From: an uncultured Lachnospiraceae bacterium
GTDB taxonomy: Bacteria > Bacillota > Clostridia > Lachnospirales > Lachnospiraceae
Reading direction: 5' to 3'
Length of the DNA stretch: 64,000 nucleotides
NCBI GenBank assembly: GCA_949878435.1
Contig: CATLAK010000006.1
Location: 1-64,000, forward strand
Position 1 is the first letter of the stretch. Each line of letters begins with the position of its first letter. A model generated the notes under the pieces. The model had not been told where the DNA came from and did no database searches. It was given only the letters and a program-made list of their open reading frames with translations. Positions 33,485 through 43,108 of the stretch are shown here, in pieces. A program made the translations under genes and the position numbers.

Positions 33485-34723
33485 TTAAATCAACGGATAC
33501 TTGTCTGTCAATTTCTGTACGATTGCCCTAGCTTCAGGGATTTTTTCCTCTCCGCCCTTGACAATCATCGCAATGGCTTCCGCAATCTGATCCATATCCT
33601 CTGCATTCATGCCCCTGGAGGTAACCGCAGGTGTACCAAGGCGCACCCCGCTGGTTACAAAAGGTGATTTAGGGTCATTGGGAATCGTGTTCTTGTTTGC
33701 CGTAATATGCGCCTCGTCCAGCATCTTCTCAACAGCTTTTCCCGTAAGGTCATAAGGCGTAAGATCCAGCAGCATCAGATGATTGTCTGTACCGCCTGAT
33801 ACGATTTTCATCTCTCTATCCATAAGTCCCTTACACAGCGCCTGGGCATTGTCAATGATGTTCTTCTGGTAGGTTTTAAACTCATCTGAAAGCGCTTCTT
33901 TGAAGCAGACAGCCTTTGCCGCAATCACATGCATCAGCGGACCTCCCTGGGTTCCCGGGAAGATTGCCTTGTTAAAGTTATATTTCTCTGCCGCCTCTTT
34001 ATTTGCAAGAATCAGACCGCCTCTAGGACCCCTCAGTGTCTTATGGGTCGTCGTTGTGACTACGTCTGCATAAGGAATCGGGCTGGGGTGAAGACCTGCT
34101 GCCACAAGCCCGGCAATATGCGCCATATCTACCATAAGTGCCGCACCGACCTCATCTGCCACTTCTCTGAACTTTTTAAAGTCAATCGTTCTTGCATAAG
34201 CGGAAGCCCCTGCAATAATTAATTTGGGTCTGCACTCTAATGCTATGTTTCTAAGCTTATCGTAATCAATGAATCCTTCGTCATTTACCCCGTAAGGAAC
34301 GATTTTAAAATACTTACCGGAGATATTGACCGGACTTCCGTGGGTCAAATGACCGCCATGATCTAAATTCATTCCCATGATCGTATCGCCAGGGCTGCAG
34401 ATTGCAAACTGGACTGCCAGATTCGCCTGTGCCCCTGAATGAGGCTGCACATTTGCATAGTCGCAGCCAAAAAGTTCTTTTGCTCTTTCAATTGCAAGAT
34501 TTTCCACCACATCAACACACTGGCATCCTCCATAATAACGTTTTCCCGGATAGCCTTCTGCATATTTATTTGTAAGTGGACTTCCCATGGCAGCCATTAC
34601 TGCCTTGCTCACCCAATTTTCTGATGCAATCAATTCAATGTGGCTGTTTTGCCTCTCCTGTTCATCCACAATCGCCTGCGCAATTTCGGGATCAACATTT
34701 TTTACCTCGTCAAATGAATACAT
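33485..34723 (-). CDS. glyA: Serine hydroxymethyltransferase
   Basis: 412 residues, the usual length. It converts serine and tetrahydrofolate to glycine and methylenetetrahydrofolate, the one-carbon donor used by ThyA. Marks are the N-terminal [11 protein letters not shown], the substrate-binding [28 protein letters not shown], and the PLP lysine in [15 protein letters not shown]. The ATG follows AGGAGGAAGAATT. It is monocistronic and ends at a bidirectional terminator. Confidence 0.97.
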   Translation of the reverse strand: MYSFDEVKNVDPEIAQAIVDEQERQNSHIELIASENWVSKAVMAAMGSPLTNKYAEGYPGKRYYGGCQCVDVVENLAIERAKELFGCDYANVQPHSGAQANLAVQFAICSPGDTIMGMNLDHGGHLTHGSPVNISGKYFKIVPYGVNDEGFIDYDKLRNIALECRPKLIIAGASAYARTIDFKKFREVADEVGAALMVDMAHIAGLVAAGLHPSPIPYADVVTTTTHKTLRGPRGGLILANKEAAEKYNFNKAIFPGTQGGPLMHVIAAKAVCFKEALSDEFKTYQKNIIDNAQALCKGLMDREMKIVSGGTDNHLMLLDLTPYDLTGKAVEKMLDEAHITANKNTIPNDPKSPFVTSGVRLGTPAVTSRGMNAEDMDQIAEAIAMIVKGGEEKIPEARAIVQKLTDKYPLI

Positions 34724-34901
34724 AATTCTTCCTCCTTCTTATTTATAAATTAATATAACATAAACCTTTTTGAAAAAAAACCAATTTCTGAAAAAACTCC
34801 TAAGTAAACCTTAAGATTTACGGAATCGCATAAAAAAACTTTACTCCTGCAAAAAATACTGCTAAAATAGGAAAAGATTTCAGGGAGACAAAAGAAAATA
34901 T

Positions 34902-35876
34902 ATGTATTATATCATTGTAAATCCCGCCTCTAAATCGGGACGAGGCGCTAAGATATGGGCAAAAATACAGCCTGTTTTAGAGCAGCAAAAAATCCCATAT
35001 GAAGTTTTCTTTTCCCAGGAAGCCGGACATGTCATCAAATTAACTGCTGATTTATCTGCTTCCTTATTAAGTGCGGACTCTGATTTCATTTTAAAGCTGA
35101 TTGTGCTTGGCGGTGACGGAACCTTGAATGAAGTTCTTCAGGGAATTGCCGATTTTGACCGGGTACAGGTAGGATATATCCCTACCGGTTCAAGCAATGA
35201 CATGGCAAGAGATTTAAGGCTGCCTAAAGATCCCTGCGAAGTACTTAAGAACATTTTATCCTGTAAGGAGCCTATGCGAATGGATTTGGGGTGCCTTACA
35301 TATGAGCAGCCTCCGGAAAAGTTATCCAGGTACTGTGGGAGCAATCCGGCTTCCACACGTTTTTTTTCCGTCAGCAGCGGCATTGGGTTTGATGCCGCCG
35401 TATGCGAAGAGGCGCTTGCCTCTAAATTTAAAAATATATTAAATAAGATAGGGCTCGGCAAGCTTACTTACCTTGGAATCGCGCTCAAACAGCTTATTAA
35501 AGCAAAGAAAGTCACCTGCACGATTACATTAGATGACCAGAAAAAGATTCATCTTCCCAAGTTTTTATTTGTCGCCTGCATGATTCATCAATATGAGGGC
35601 GGCGGATTCAAATTCTGTCCCGGCGCTGATTCCGGTGATGGGCTGATTGATGTCTGTGCTGTAGGAAATATTCCCAAATGGCTGATTCTTTTGGCGCTTC
35701 CCACAGCATTTTCAGGAAAGCATTACCGCTTTCACGGCATCGATCACTATATGGCGCGTAAGATACGGCTGGAAACATCCATTCCGCTGTGGGTTCACAC
35801 CGATGGGGAGGTTACGATGAAATGCTGCTCCATCAGCCTTAGCTGTGAACAGCAAAAAATACAGTTTCTGCTATGA
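34902..35876 (+). CDS. Diacylglycerol kinase-family lipid kinase
   Basis: 324 residues. The catalytic GGDGTLNEVL (near 68-77), substrate loop PTGSSNDMARDL and C-terminal DGEV fit the DagK/YegS/BmrU family, soluble enzymes that phosphorylate diacylglycerol at the membrane and feed phosphatidic acid synthesis. Its 3' end lies 46 bp before the start of the PAP2 phosphatase gene on the same strand, so opposing kinase and phosphatase activities are encoded together. Confidence 0.9.
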   Translation: MYYIIVNPASKSGRGAKIWAKIQPVLEQQKIPYEVFFSQEAGHVIKLTADLSASLLSADSDFILKLIVLGGDGTLNEVLQGIADFDRVQVGYIPTGSSNDMARDLRLPKDPCEVLKNILSCKEPMRMDLGCLTYEQPPEKLSRYCGSNPASTRFFSVSSGIGFDAAVCEEALASKFKNILNKIGLGKLTYLGIALKQLIKAKKVTCTITLDDQKKIHLPKFLFVACMIHQYEGGGFKFCPGADSGDGLIDVCAVGNIPKWLILLALPTAFSGKHYRFHGIDHYMARKIRLETSIPLWVHTDGEVTMKCCSISLSCEQQKIQFLL

Positions 35877-35922
35877 ATGTCAAGACCGCGTCAGCAATAT
35901 GATTTATTATGAGGAGAAAGTT

Positions 35923-36600
35923 ATGAAAAAGTTTTATGGAAAATACAAACATGCTATCCCGCTTATGATTTATGCGGTGATTTACTGCACTTGGTTCGCT
36001 TATCTGGAAAAAAAGGTTATACATCCTGCAACCATTATACATGTGGGCATTGATGACCTGATTCCTTTTTGGGAAGTTTTTGTGATTCCTTATTTTTTGT
36101 GGTTTGCTTATGTTTCTGCGGTTGTGATGTACTGCTTTTTTAAAAGCAAACAAGAATATTATAAGACTTGCGTATTCCTTTTTACCGGAATGACCATTTT
36201 CTTGATTATTTCCACCCTTTGGCCAAATGGGCATCATCTTCGCCCTGCCGTAATGCCGAGGGAAAACATATTTACCGCCATGATTGCACATTTGTACAGA
36301 GCGGACACCCCTACCAATTTGTGGCCCAGCATACATGTTTACAATTCAATCGGCGCCCACCTTGCAGTTGTGCACAACGATCAGCTTGCAAAGAATAAGC
36401 TTCTTCGCACAGGCTCCTTGACTCTATGTATCTTAATCATACTTTCAACGGTATTTATCAAACAGCATTCCATGTTTGATGTGATTACCGCCTTTGTAAT
36501 GGCAGCAGTTATGTATGTCGTAGTCTATCAGACCGATATCGTCGCTTCCTGCCAGACCTACCGCTCCAATTGGAAACGCCACAGAATCCGTCAAGTCTAA
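35923..36600 (+). CDS. PAP2-family membrane phosphatase/phosphotransferase
   Basis: 225 residues from ATG 35923 (GAGGAGAAAGTT upstream). About five to six membrane segments with PAP2 motifs: SIHVYNSIG (S-x-x-H, central motif) and KQHSMFDV (H-x3-D, last motif). The layout resembles inositolphosphotransferase Aur1/Ipt1-like bacterial proteins. It probably dephosphorylates a lipid phosphate at the outer membrane face, in balance with the kinase encoded just upstream. Confidence 0.85.
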   Translation: MKKFYGKYKHAIPLMIYAVIYCTWFAYLEKKVIHPATIIHVGIDDLIPFWEVFVIPYFLWFAYVSAVVMYCFFKSKQEYYKTCVFLFTGMTIFLIISTLWPNGHHLRPAVMPRENIFTAMIAHLYRADTPTNLWPSIHVYNSIGAHLAVVHNDQLAKNKLLRTGSLTLCILIILSTVFIKQHSMFDVITAFVMAAVMYVVVYQTDIVASCQTYRSNWKRHRIRQV

Positions 36601-36614
36601 TTTATTTATAAGCA

Positions 36615-36651
36615 AAAAGGCAGCGTCAGCTGCCTTTTGGGGGTTTCTTTT
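36615..36651. terminator. Terminator between the PAP2 gene and the glycosyltransferase gene
   Basis: AAAAGGCAGC-gtca-GCTGCCTTTT (36615-36638) followed by GGGGGTTTCTTTT; it serves the plus-strand gene and, with weaker T content, the convergent minus-strand gene. Confidence 0.8.
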
Positions 36652-36655
36652 ACAA

Positions 36656-37681
36656 TCAATTGAAATTAAAGAATCTCTGACAGATCTTATACCCTTCCAC
36701 CGAAATCTTTCTACCGCCTTTGCCGGGCAGATTCATACAATGCCCCAAAAGTCCGTACCGCAATTTCCGATATAAAATCCAATCTTTCTTTTTAAGGTAA
36801 TCCCACAGTTCTTTCTTTTTTTGCAGGTTTTCTTTTGTGTCCGAGCGGATAAGTAAGATAGAAGACACCGTAGTGATAATATCCAGATAACTCAACATGT
36901 AGTGATACATCTTCTTGTTCGCTGTTATCTTATTTCTATTCTCCACTATATAATCGATCATCAATTTGTTTACCTTAATCTGCTGATCGATCCTTCCGAT
37001 CATAACCTCCTCATTGACCGACTGATCCGACCTTCCAATATAGTAACGGTAAAAATTCACATCCAGATAATACATATTTTTTACATAAGGAAGGGGTTCA
37101 AACACATAAAGATTGTCCACATAAAAAGTGTGCTCCGGGAGTCTTAACCCACATTCCCTAAGCAGCTTGGTTCTGAATATAACAGAATGCATCAAAATAT
37201 ACTGTCCTTTATGGAAATGTTTGATTTCTTCCCATGTGAACATCTGATTTACCGGCATCGCATGCTTATAGCGCATCACCTTGTGCCGGTCTTGTCCGAC
37301 CTTCTCATACACAAAATTGCTGACCAGCATGTCCAATACCTTTTCTCCGCCCACCAGGCTCCGCAAGGTATCCAGAATCTGCATATATGCCTCCTGCTTT
37401 ACCCAATCGTCACTGTCAACTACCTTAAAGTACAGACCGGATGCACTGTCAATCCCTGCATTGACTGCCGACCCATGTCCTCCGTTTTCCTTGTGTATGA
37501 CCCGTATAATGGAAGGATGCTCTGCCGCATACCTGTCGGCAATTGCTGCCGTCTCATCCGTGGATCCGTCATCCACTATGATGATCTCCACATCCTCTCC
37601 GCCTTTTAAAAGTGATTCCACACATTTTTCCATATATGCTGCTGAATTATAGCAGGGCACTGCAAATGATAATAATTTCAT
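36656..37681 (-). CDS. Family 2 glycosyltransferase
   Basis: 341 residues. GT-A domain with SFAVPCYNSAAYM, IIVDDGSTDET, ENGGHGSAVNAG and the metal-binding VDSDDW. The C-terminal 120 residues are basic and lack membrane segments, so it acts at the cytoplasmic face. The acceptor cannot be told. It is a single gene on the minus strand, similar in outline to the one at 49389-50213. Confidence 0.88.
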   Translation of the reverse strand: MKLLSFAVPCYNSAAYMEKCVESLLKGGEDVEIIIVDDGSTDETAAIADRYAAEHPSIIRVIHKENGGHGSAVNAGIDSASGLYFKVVDSDDWVKQEAYMQILDTLRSLVGGEKVLDMLVSNFVYEKVGQDRHKVMRYKHAMPVNQMFTWEEIKHFHKGQYILMHSVIFRTKLLRECGLRLPEHTFYVDNLYVFEPLPYVKNMYYLDVNFYRYYIGRSDQSVNEEVMIGRIDQQIKVNKLMIDYIVENRNKITANKKMYHYMLSYLDIITTVSSILLIRSDTKENLQKKKELWDYLKKKDWILYRKLRYGLLGHCMNLPGKGGRKISVEGYKICQRFFNFN

Positions 37682-37772
37682 TTTTACTTACTCCTGTTTA
37701 TGCTTCTTTTTGATTTCAGTTTGACTTATATATTTATCTACCTTCCTATCATACCCATTTTATCAAAAAGAA

Positions 37773-39503
37773 TCAACTTAAGAAATTCTGAACATAAACA
37801 TGGTAAGCCGAGGGAATTGGATATTTATCCTTTATTTCGTCCGGTTCCGCAAAAATCATGCTGCTCTGGCTTCCCTTTTTCGCCAGTTCATCTACCTTGA
37901 CTGAATAGCCGATCATATGCCACTCCTTATGCGTGAAAATATGTCTGCTCTTCTCTAGTTCTTCAACCTTAAGCACCGAAAGTCCCTGTTTTTTCAGATA
38001 AGCAATCACCTGTCTTTTTGTAAGATGCCCCTCCAGACACGGAAATTCATACATTCCTGCCAAGAGCCCCTTTCCCGGTCTTTGCATCAATGCTGCCCTC
38101 GTCTCGTCCCGAATGACAAGAACCGTCTTTTCTTCAATTGTCCTCGGTTTCTTAGGCGTTTTATATGGAAACTCCGATTCTCTTCCCATAAGATGGGCAT
38201 CACAGCATTTTTCCCATGGACACTCGGTACACCGAGGCGCCCCGGCAGGCATACATATCATTGCCCCTAATTCCATCAGTGCCTGATTAAAATCCCCGGA
38301 CCGTTCCTGGGGCATGACTAGGCGGAGTTCTTCCTCTATTTCTGTGCGCACCCCTGACTTTGAAATGTCCCTGTCGTCCCCTCTTAATCTGGATAACACA
38401 CGCAGCACGTTTCCATCCACCGCCGGAACTCGCTTTCCATAGGCAATAGAACTGACAGCGCCTGCCGTATAGCTTCCGATTCCCGGTAGTTTAATCAGTT
38501 CTTCATACGCCTCAGGCATCTTTCCTTCGTATTTCTCCATTATCACCTGCGCTGCCTTTTTCAAATTTCTTACCCTGTTATAGTAGCCAAGCCCCTCCCA
38601 GAGCTTTAGCAATTCCTCTTCCCCTGCCTCTGCCAGTGCCGGAATGTCCGGCAATGCCTTCATAAAACGGTCATAATACGGCTTTACTGCCTCCACTCTG
38701 GTTTGCTGGAGCATGATTTCCGAAACCCATACATGATATGGTGTGGCGTCTTCCCGCCAGGGAAGAATCCGTCTTCCCTTATCATACCATTGCATCAGGG
38801 AATCTGCTGCCAGTTCTATCTCTGAAAGTCTCACCGGCACAGGGCTGTTCACCTTCATGGAATCCGGTGTCACTTTACAGTCATAGGCAAGCACTTCTAC
38901 TCCCGCCTGCCTTGCCCGAAGGAGCGCATCGGCAAATTCCGGATGGGTGCTCCGATTGGGTGTAAAAAACATTACATCTCCCATCTGAATCACAAAAAGG
39001 ATATACGCCTTATATCCCTCCTTTACTGCTTTGGCAAGTTCATTTATATGTTTGACTGCCCGCTGGGAAGGCGCATCCGGAAACAGCACTACATTCTCCT
39101 GCTCCAGGGTAACCCCTTTTACCTCTATGAAAATCTTGTCCTCCGGCGTCTCCACATAAAAGTCGAAGCGAGAACTTTCATAGGTCGTCTCTGGTTTCAA
39201 AAAAGTGATATTTTCAAACAAGCCTCCTCTAAGGAGCCACTCCTCCACAGCCTTATTAGGCGCCTGGGAATCCATATTGATGATTCTCTCTTTCTTTTTC
39301 ACTGCCACCAGGTCATAGGCAGTGCTTCTTTCAGGATTGCTGCTCTTATTCAAAAACACTTGGGCATTTTCCGTCAGAAGTTCACGGCATCTGCCTGTAT
39401 TCTTGACATGGACCTTTTCCGTCCTCCCTACTATATTCACATAGGCAATAAATCTGTTCGGACGGCTTTCAAACCGCCCTTCCCAAATATCATTATAATT
39501 CAT
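37773..39503 (-). CDS. sfsA-mutY: SfsA-MutY fusion: nuclease domain joined to A/G-specific adenine glycosylase with Nudix-like tail
   Basis: 576 residues. Residues 1-225 are SfsA (KNTGRCRELL, SRFDFYVETP, FIEVKGVTLE, FPDAPSQRAVKH), a DNA-binding nuclease family. Residues 232-440 are MutY: WVSEIMLQQTRV with catalytic Glu262, HhH LPGIGSYTAGA at 339-349, catalytic Asp363 in PAVDGNV, and an Fe-S cluster motif C417, C425, C428, C433/434. The first spacing is 7 residues where E. coli has 6. Residues about 455-576 are the MutT-like 8-oxoG-recognition domain. MutY removes adenine opposite 8-oxoguanine. There is no stop, frame change or ribosome site between the parts. It starts 3 bp after the nucleotidase gene. 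Confidence 0.92.
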   Translation of the reverse strand: MNYNDIWEGRFESRPNRFIAYVNIVGRTEKVHVKNTGRCRELLTENAQVFLNKSSNPERSTAYDLVAVKKKERIINMDSQAPNKAVEEWLLRGGLFENITFLKPETTYESSRFDFYVETPEDKIFIEVKGVTLEQENVVLFPDAPSQRAVKHINELAKAVKEGYKAYILFVIQMGDVMFFTPNRSTHPEFADALLRARQAGVEVLAYDCKVTPDSMKVNSPVPVRLSEIELAADSLMQWYDKGRRILPWREDATPYHVWVSEIMLQQTRVEAVKPYYDRFMKALPDIPALAEAGEEELLKLWEGLGYYNRVRNLKKAAQVIMEKYEGKMPEAYEELIKLPGIGSYTAGAVSSIAYGKRVPAVDGNVLRVLSRLRGDDRDISKSGVRTEIEEELRLVMPQERSGDFNQALMELGAMICMPAGAPRCTECPWEKCCDAHLMGRESEFPYKTPKKPRTIEEKTVLVIRDETRAALMQRPGKGLLAGMYEFPCLEGHLTKRQVIAYLKKQGLSVLKVEELEKSRHIFTHKEWHMIGYSVKVDELAKKGSQSSMIFAEPDEIKDKYPIPSAYHVYVQNFLS

Positions 39504-39506
39504 CTC

Positions 39507-40439
39507 TCATGGATCTCTCTTATGTTCTAATTTATCATGTTGCTTATAGGGTACTCTCGCCGACGGCACTACCTCCGATGCCGGCGTCGTATGTACTGCC
39601 TGATCGTCAAAAAAGATATGCGCGCCAAACGCTTTTAAAACATCCCGCTTTGTAATTCCTCCCAAAAAGAATGCCTCATCAATCCTCACGTTCCACGCCC
39701 GCAGCGTCCTGATTACACGCTCATGGGCAGGCGCGCTTCTTGCCGTAACAAGGGCGGTACGTATAGGCGCCTGTTCCGGCGGAAATTCATTCTGAATATC
39801 TGAGAGCGTCTTTAAAAACTTGGCAAAGGGTCCCTGATTGAGAGGGTGCTCTGCCTTAAGCCGCTCATTCTCCTCGAAAGCTTCCAATCCCTTTTCCCGG
39901 TAAATCTGCTCCGACTCGTCAGAAAACAATACTGCATCACCATCAAATGCAATCCTGATCTGGGAGATTTTCTTATGGCTATTATACGTCTTGATTTCGT
40001 CGCAGCAGATGATTCCCGCCGCAATTCCACAGTCAATAGCAGACTGCACATCCGCCTCATCCGCAGATAAATACAAATCTGTATGAAATGCCTCCAGATA
40101 AGGCGTAAGGGATGCACCGCTGGCAAGTACAGCCCTTGAGATATTAAGTCCGTAGTGAGCAATTGCATTGAACACACGTAAGGATGTGTCGGGACTGTTG
40201 TGGGACATAATAATTACCTCCACCCGTCCCTCCTGCCCGGGAATCTTATTAATATTGAGCAGCGCCTCTATCAACCGGAACCCATTTCCCGGCAAAAGAA
40301 GCTCCTTCTCATGCTCCACCTGATATCTGCAATAAGCCTCCACCCCCTGTGAACGGAAAATCTCATTTTCCGCAGTCAGGTCAAACAAAGCCCTTGAGGA
40401 CACTCCTATGACCAGCCTGTTTTCCAAATCATACGCCAT
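39507..40439 (-). CDS. Cytosolic 5'-nucleotidase (NT5C1-like, PF06189 type)
   Basis: 310 residues from ATG 40439 (GGAGGTTATT upstream). Motifs LVIGVSSRALFDL, IIMSHNSPDTS, LYLSADEADVQSA, IAFDGDAVLFSDE (the HAD-like Asp region) and FLGGITKRDVLKAF match the cN-I family of 5'-nucleotidases. It would release nucleosides from nucleoside monophosphates in the cytoplasm. Coupled to the SfsA-MutY gene, which starts 3 bp downstream. Confidence 0.85.
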   Translation of the reverse strand: MAYDLENRLVIGVSSRALFDLTAENEIFRSQGVEAYCRYQVEHEKELLLPGNGFRLIEALLNINKIPGQEGRVEVIIMSHNSPDTSLRVFNAIAHYGLNISRAVLASGASLTPYLEAFHTDLYLSADEADVQSAIDCGIAAGIICCDEIKTYNSHKKISQIRIAFDGDAVLFSDESEQIYREKGLEAFEENERLKAEHPLNQGPFAKFLKTLSDIQNEFPPEQAPIRTALVTARSAPAHERVIRTLRAWNVRIDEAFFLGGITKRDVLKAFGAHIFFDDQAVHTTPASEVVPSARVPYKQHDKLEHKRDP

Positions 40440-40548
40440 AATAACCTCCATCCTTTCCTCTTTGCACCGCGGCTATGGAACCTCCCGGAAATTATTCATG
40501 CTTAAAGAACTATGACGGGAAAACTTTATTCATAGAACGTCCATTATT

Positions 40549-41121
40549 TTATCTCATTCGGCTGCACTCATACTTTTGAAAGGTCAAAAGGCAGGTGCGC
40601 AGTTCTTCCAGTCGATCCTGCGTATCGCCTTCCTCGATTTCTACATCCACAGCCATCGCCATGGTGTTAATCATATCGTCGGTAATCCGATGCTGCAGCG
40701 CTGAAAGTATATTGAGACGCTCTTCATATGTCCCGGCATCCAGAAATTCCAGTACCAGCGGGTCGATATTTAATTCTTCCGGCTGCTCATCAGCCTGTGC
40801 CGAAATTCTTTCGGCGGTATCTGCCGCAGCTTCCCTGTCTGACGGCTCACCTTCATTGCTCTTCATCTTTGCAGCCGGTTCAGCGATCAGCTCATTTTGA
40901 AGTTCAAAACGATATTCTGAAACGGCTCCTTCATACTTACTTTTATCTATCTTTTCCATGAACATAGACAAGGGTCTTGCATAGACCTCATATGTTCCGT
41001 AAAGCGCCTGATAGACCACCAGTTCTTCATCTGTCTCCGTATGCCTTGCAAGGGTCACGATTCTGTAAAGGTTTCCTTTAAAATGCCTGTAAATCTGTCC
41101 AGGCAATGGGATATTTGACAT
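40549..41121 (-). CDS. DUF1653-domain protein
   Basis: 190 residues. The first 75 (GQIYRHFKGNLYRIV, VVYQALYGTYEVYARPLSMF) are a DUF1653 domain of unknown function, found alone or attached to other proteins. The rest is acidic and helical, with a linker near 85-115. Start ATG after GGAGGAGGCT. It is a lone gene. Confidence 0.85.
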   Translation of the reverse strand: MSNIPLPGQIYRHFKGNLYRIVTLARHTETDEELVVYQALYGTYEVYARPLSMFMEKIDKSKYEGAVSEYRFELQNELIAEPAAKMKSNEGEPSDREAAADTAERISAQADEQPEELNIDPLVLEFLDAGTYEERLNILSALQHRITDDMINTMAMAVDVEIEEGDTQDRLEELRTCLLTFQKYECSRMR

Positions 41122-41218
41122 AGCCTCCTCCTTCTGCCGCGTAAATATGCAGTTCTTCTCTTCCGATTACACGGCTACATCAATTATAATCCTTCCCCCA
41201 GTCCTTGTCATTCTTCTT

Positions 41219-41605
41219 TTATAAATCTGCTTCAAGAAATTCATGGAAAAAATTACAATCTTCTACAGGAAATTCAATCATCCTGCATGCATCCAGCAGT
41301 TCCTCCTGCTCATCCAAAGCCAGATTCATGATTCTTCTGTGATAGATGGTCACAGTGTACTGCCTGCTGCCGTCCTCCAGACGCACCCTGTTCATGGTGA
41401 CGCCGCTGTTGCAGTAACCCCTTTCCTTTAGCAGATCACGGATCTTGCTCACATATGTCTGTTCCAAAATGCTATAATATTGTTCTTCCTCCAGATTTCC
41501 TTCTCTGGTCTGTCCAGCTGCCGTACCGCAGATACAAAAAGCTATGACAAATATTAATACTGCCGTGACAGATGCCGTTACTGCCATTTCCTTCAAGTCC
41601 TTCAT
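41219..41605 (-). CDS. Small membrane-anchored protein of unknown function (128 aa)
   Basis: ATG after AGGAGGAATGGT. One N-terminal hydrophobic segment (about 9-31, VTASVTAVLIFVIAFCICG) followed by a soluble, probably extracellular alpha/beta domain with Cys63, Cys105 and Cys116. I do not recognise the domain. The ferredoxin-like pattern of the soluble part (helix, YTVTIYHRR strand) recalls small sporulation or export-linked domains, without stronger support. Confidence 0.6.
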   Translation of the reverse strand: MKDLKEMAVTASVTAVLIFVIAFCICGTAAGQTREGNLEEEQYYSILEQTYVSKIRDLLKERGYCNSGVTMNRVRLEDGSRQYTVTIYHRRIMNLALDEQEELLDACRMIEFPVEDCNFFHEFLEADL

Positions 41606-41700
41606 ACCATTCCTCCTAAATCGTTTTGCTTGCTTTTGATATCTTTATTATAAAAAATGTTGTGTCCAATAAACCTCCCTCAAAAAAAAATTTTATACTA

Positions 41701-41751
41701 TTGACAAGTTTACTTGGCATACATATAATATAAATATGACAAGCAAACTTG
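41701..41751 (+). promoter_or_regulatory. Promoter with two operators for the DUF6442-XRE operon
   Basis: TTGACA (41701-41706), 17 bases, TATAAT (41724-41729). Two matching sites GACAAG-TTTA-CTTGGC (41703-41718) and GACAAG-CAAA-CTTGGC (41738-41753) share the CAAG-N4-CTTG dyad; one covers the -35, the other lies just past the -10. This is the layout expected for a self-repressed operon. Confidence 0.8.
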
Positions 41752-41791
41752 GCAACCGTATATAGAAGCTGATCAAGAATGAGGAATTACT

Positions 41792-42118
41792 ATGAACAAA
41801 GAAGAAATATTAGCAAAAAGCAGGGCAGAAAATAAAAATCAGGATATTTATGAAAAGGAAGTTTTAAAGCTGGCTGCCAAAGTCTCTTCCGGTGTACTCA
41901 TGCTGTTTGTAATATTGTTTTTGATACTTCAGATTATTGCAGGCAATGGTATAAATTACGGCTTATTGGCTCTTGAGTCCAGTATATATATGTCAACTCA
42001 TTGGGTAAAATTTCTTCATCTCAAGAAAAAAGAATATTTATACTTTGCCATCGCTGAAACCGTGTTCGTATTTGCATCTTCAGCCGCACATATATATGAT
42101 TTATTTTCAATTATATAG
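41792..42118 (+). CDS. DUF6442-type small membrane protein
   Basis: 108 residues, N-terminal amphipathic charged helix (KEEILAKSRAENKNQDIYEKEV) followed by about three membrane segments. Proteins of this shape (annotated as DUF6442) commonly sit upstream of a small XRE regulator in Firmicutes, as here. The gene has a strong promoter with two operators. Function is unknown; the pairing suggests the membrane protein's level is what the regulator controls. Confidence 0.75.
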   Translation: MNKEEILAKSRAENKNQDIYEKEVLKLAAKVSSGVLMLFVILFLILQIIAGNGINYGLLALESSIYMSTHWVKFLHLKKKEYLYFAIAETVFVFASSAAHIYDLFSII

Positions 42119-42130
42119 ATGGAGAAAATC

Positions 42131-42340
42131 ATGGATGAAAAACTCATATTAAGAAATCGCCTCAAAGAAGCGCGGGCAGAAAAAAGGCTGTCCCAAAGCC
42201 AGCTTGCCGAAATGGTAGGTGTATCGAGAAATACAATCAGTTCAATTGAAACAGGGCAGTTTGGCCCTACTGCCAAACTAGCCCTGATCATCTGTATCGC
42301 ACTTGATAAAAAATTTGAAGAAATATTTTACTTTGATTAA
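42131..42340 (+). CDS. XRE-family transcriptional regulator
   Basis: 69 residues from ATG 42131 (GGAGAAAATC upstream). The whole protein is one Cro/cI-type HTH domain: LKEARAEKRLSQSQLAEMVGVSRNTISSIE, recognition helix near 30-42, then GPTAKLALIICIALDKKFEEIF. It lacks an effector domain and is probably the repressor that binds the CAAG-N4-CTTG sites. Its end overlaps the convergent HAD gene by 4 bp. Confidence 0.9.
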   Translation: MDEKLILRNRLKEARAEKRLSQSQLAEMVGVSRNTISSIETGQFGPTAKLALIICIALDKKFEEIFYFD

Positions 42341-43107
42341 AAGTTCTTCGGCGCCGCTTCAAGATATACTTCACTGATCTGTTCCAATCTTCTGCAGCTA
42401 CCCGGCAACTTTGACGCCTTTTCCCCGGACTGTGCCGTGAAGATATACATGCTGTCGATACCATAACAATCTGCCCCGTAAATATCGGCACGGTATTCAT
42501 TCCCGACCATAACGGATTCTTCCTTTTTTAAATGATACTTTTTGAACAGTGCATCATAAAAATGGAAGGAAGGTTTTTTCACCCCTGCATCCGAAGAATA
42601 TAAAATACCGTCAAAATCCTCATAAATACCAAGCATTCTCATTTCCGGCTCTGTAAACATACGCTGCGCATTGGACAAGAGATATACTTTCTTCCCATTA
42701 TTCCTAAGGCGCGCAAGAAGCTCCGGCACCCCCTCAAACAATTTAATATATTCTAAAGACAGGCTTCTAAACACAATACCAATCTGCCTTAACTGTGTCG
42801 CATCTATTGCTGTTCCTTTTTGCAAAAATAACTTCTCAAATACCTTTTCCAAAAGAATTTCTATCTCTTCATCTTCCAGAAGTCCATTAGCATATTTAAG
42901 GCTTATACACTCTTTCGTTACCGGAACTTCCTCACAGACCAGTTTTTTATACTGCTCTTTCAGTTCACCGGCTGTATAAGGCGCACCCAGCATAGAATAA
43001 ATAACTGCCATATTCCTCCACAAGGATGCTTTATTCTCATCCGTGTGTATATCGACCAGCGTCCCATACAAATCAAAAATATAGTTCTTATACTCCTTCA
43101 TATCCAT
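42337..43107 (-). CDS. HAD-superfamily hydrolase
   Basis: 256 residues from ATG 43107 (AGGAAAGGATTGAT upstream). Motif I IFDLYGTLVD, motif II LLSNA, motif III with Lys in GVKKPSFHFY, motif IV VGNEYRADIYGA. The helical cap in between places it in subclass I (YjjG/phosphoglycolate-phosphatase-like). Substrate unknown. It follows the HD-domain gene by 1 bp. Confidence 0.88.
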   Translation of the reverse strand: MDMKEYKNYIFDLYGTLVDIHTDENKASLWRNMAVIYSMLGAPYTAGELKEQYKKLVCEEVPVTKECISLKYANGLLEDEEIEILLEKVFEKLFLQKGTAIDATQLRQIGIVFRSLSLEYIKLFEGVPELLARLRNNGKKVYLLSNAQRMFTEPEMRMLGIYEDFDGILYSSDAGVKKPSFHFYDALFKKYHLKKEESVMVGNEYRADIYGADCYGIDSMYIFTAQSGEKASKLPGSCRRLEQISEVYLEAAPKNF

Positions 43108-43108
43108 A

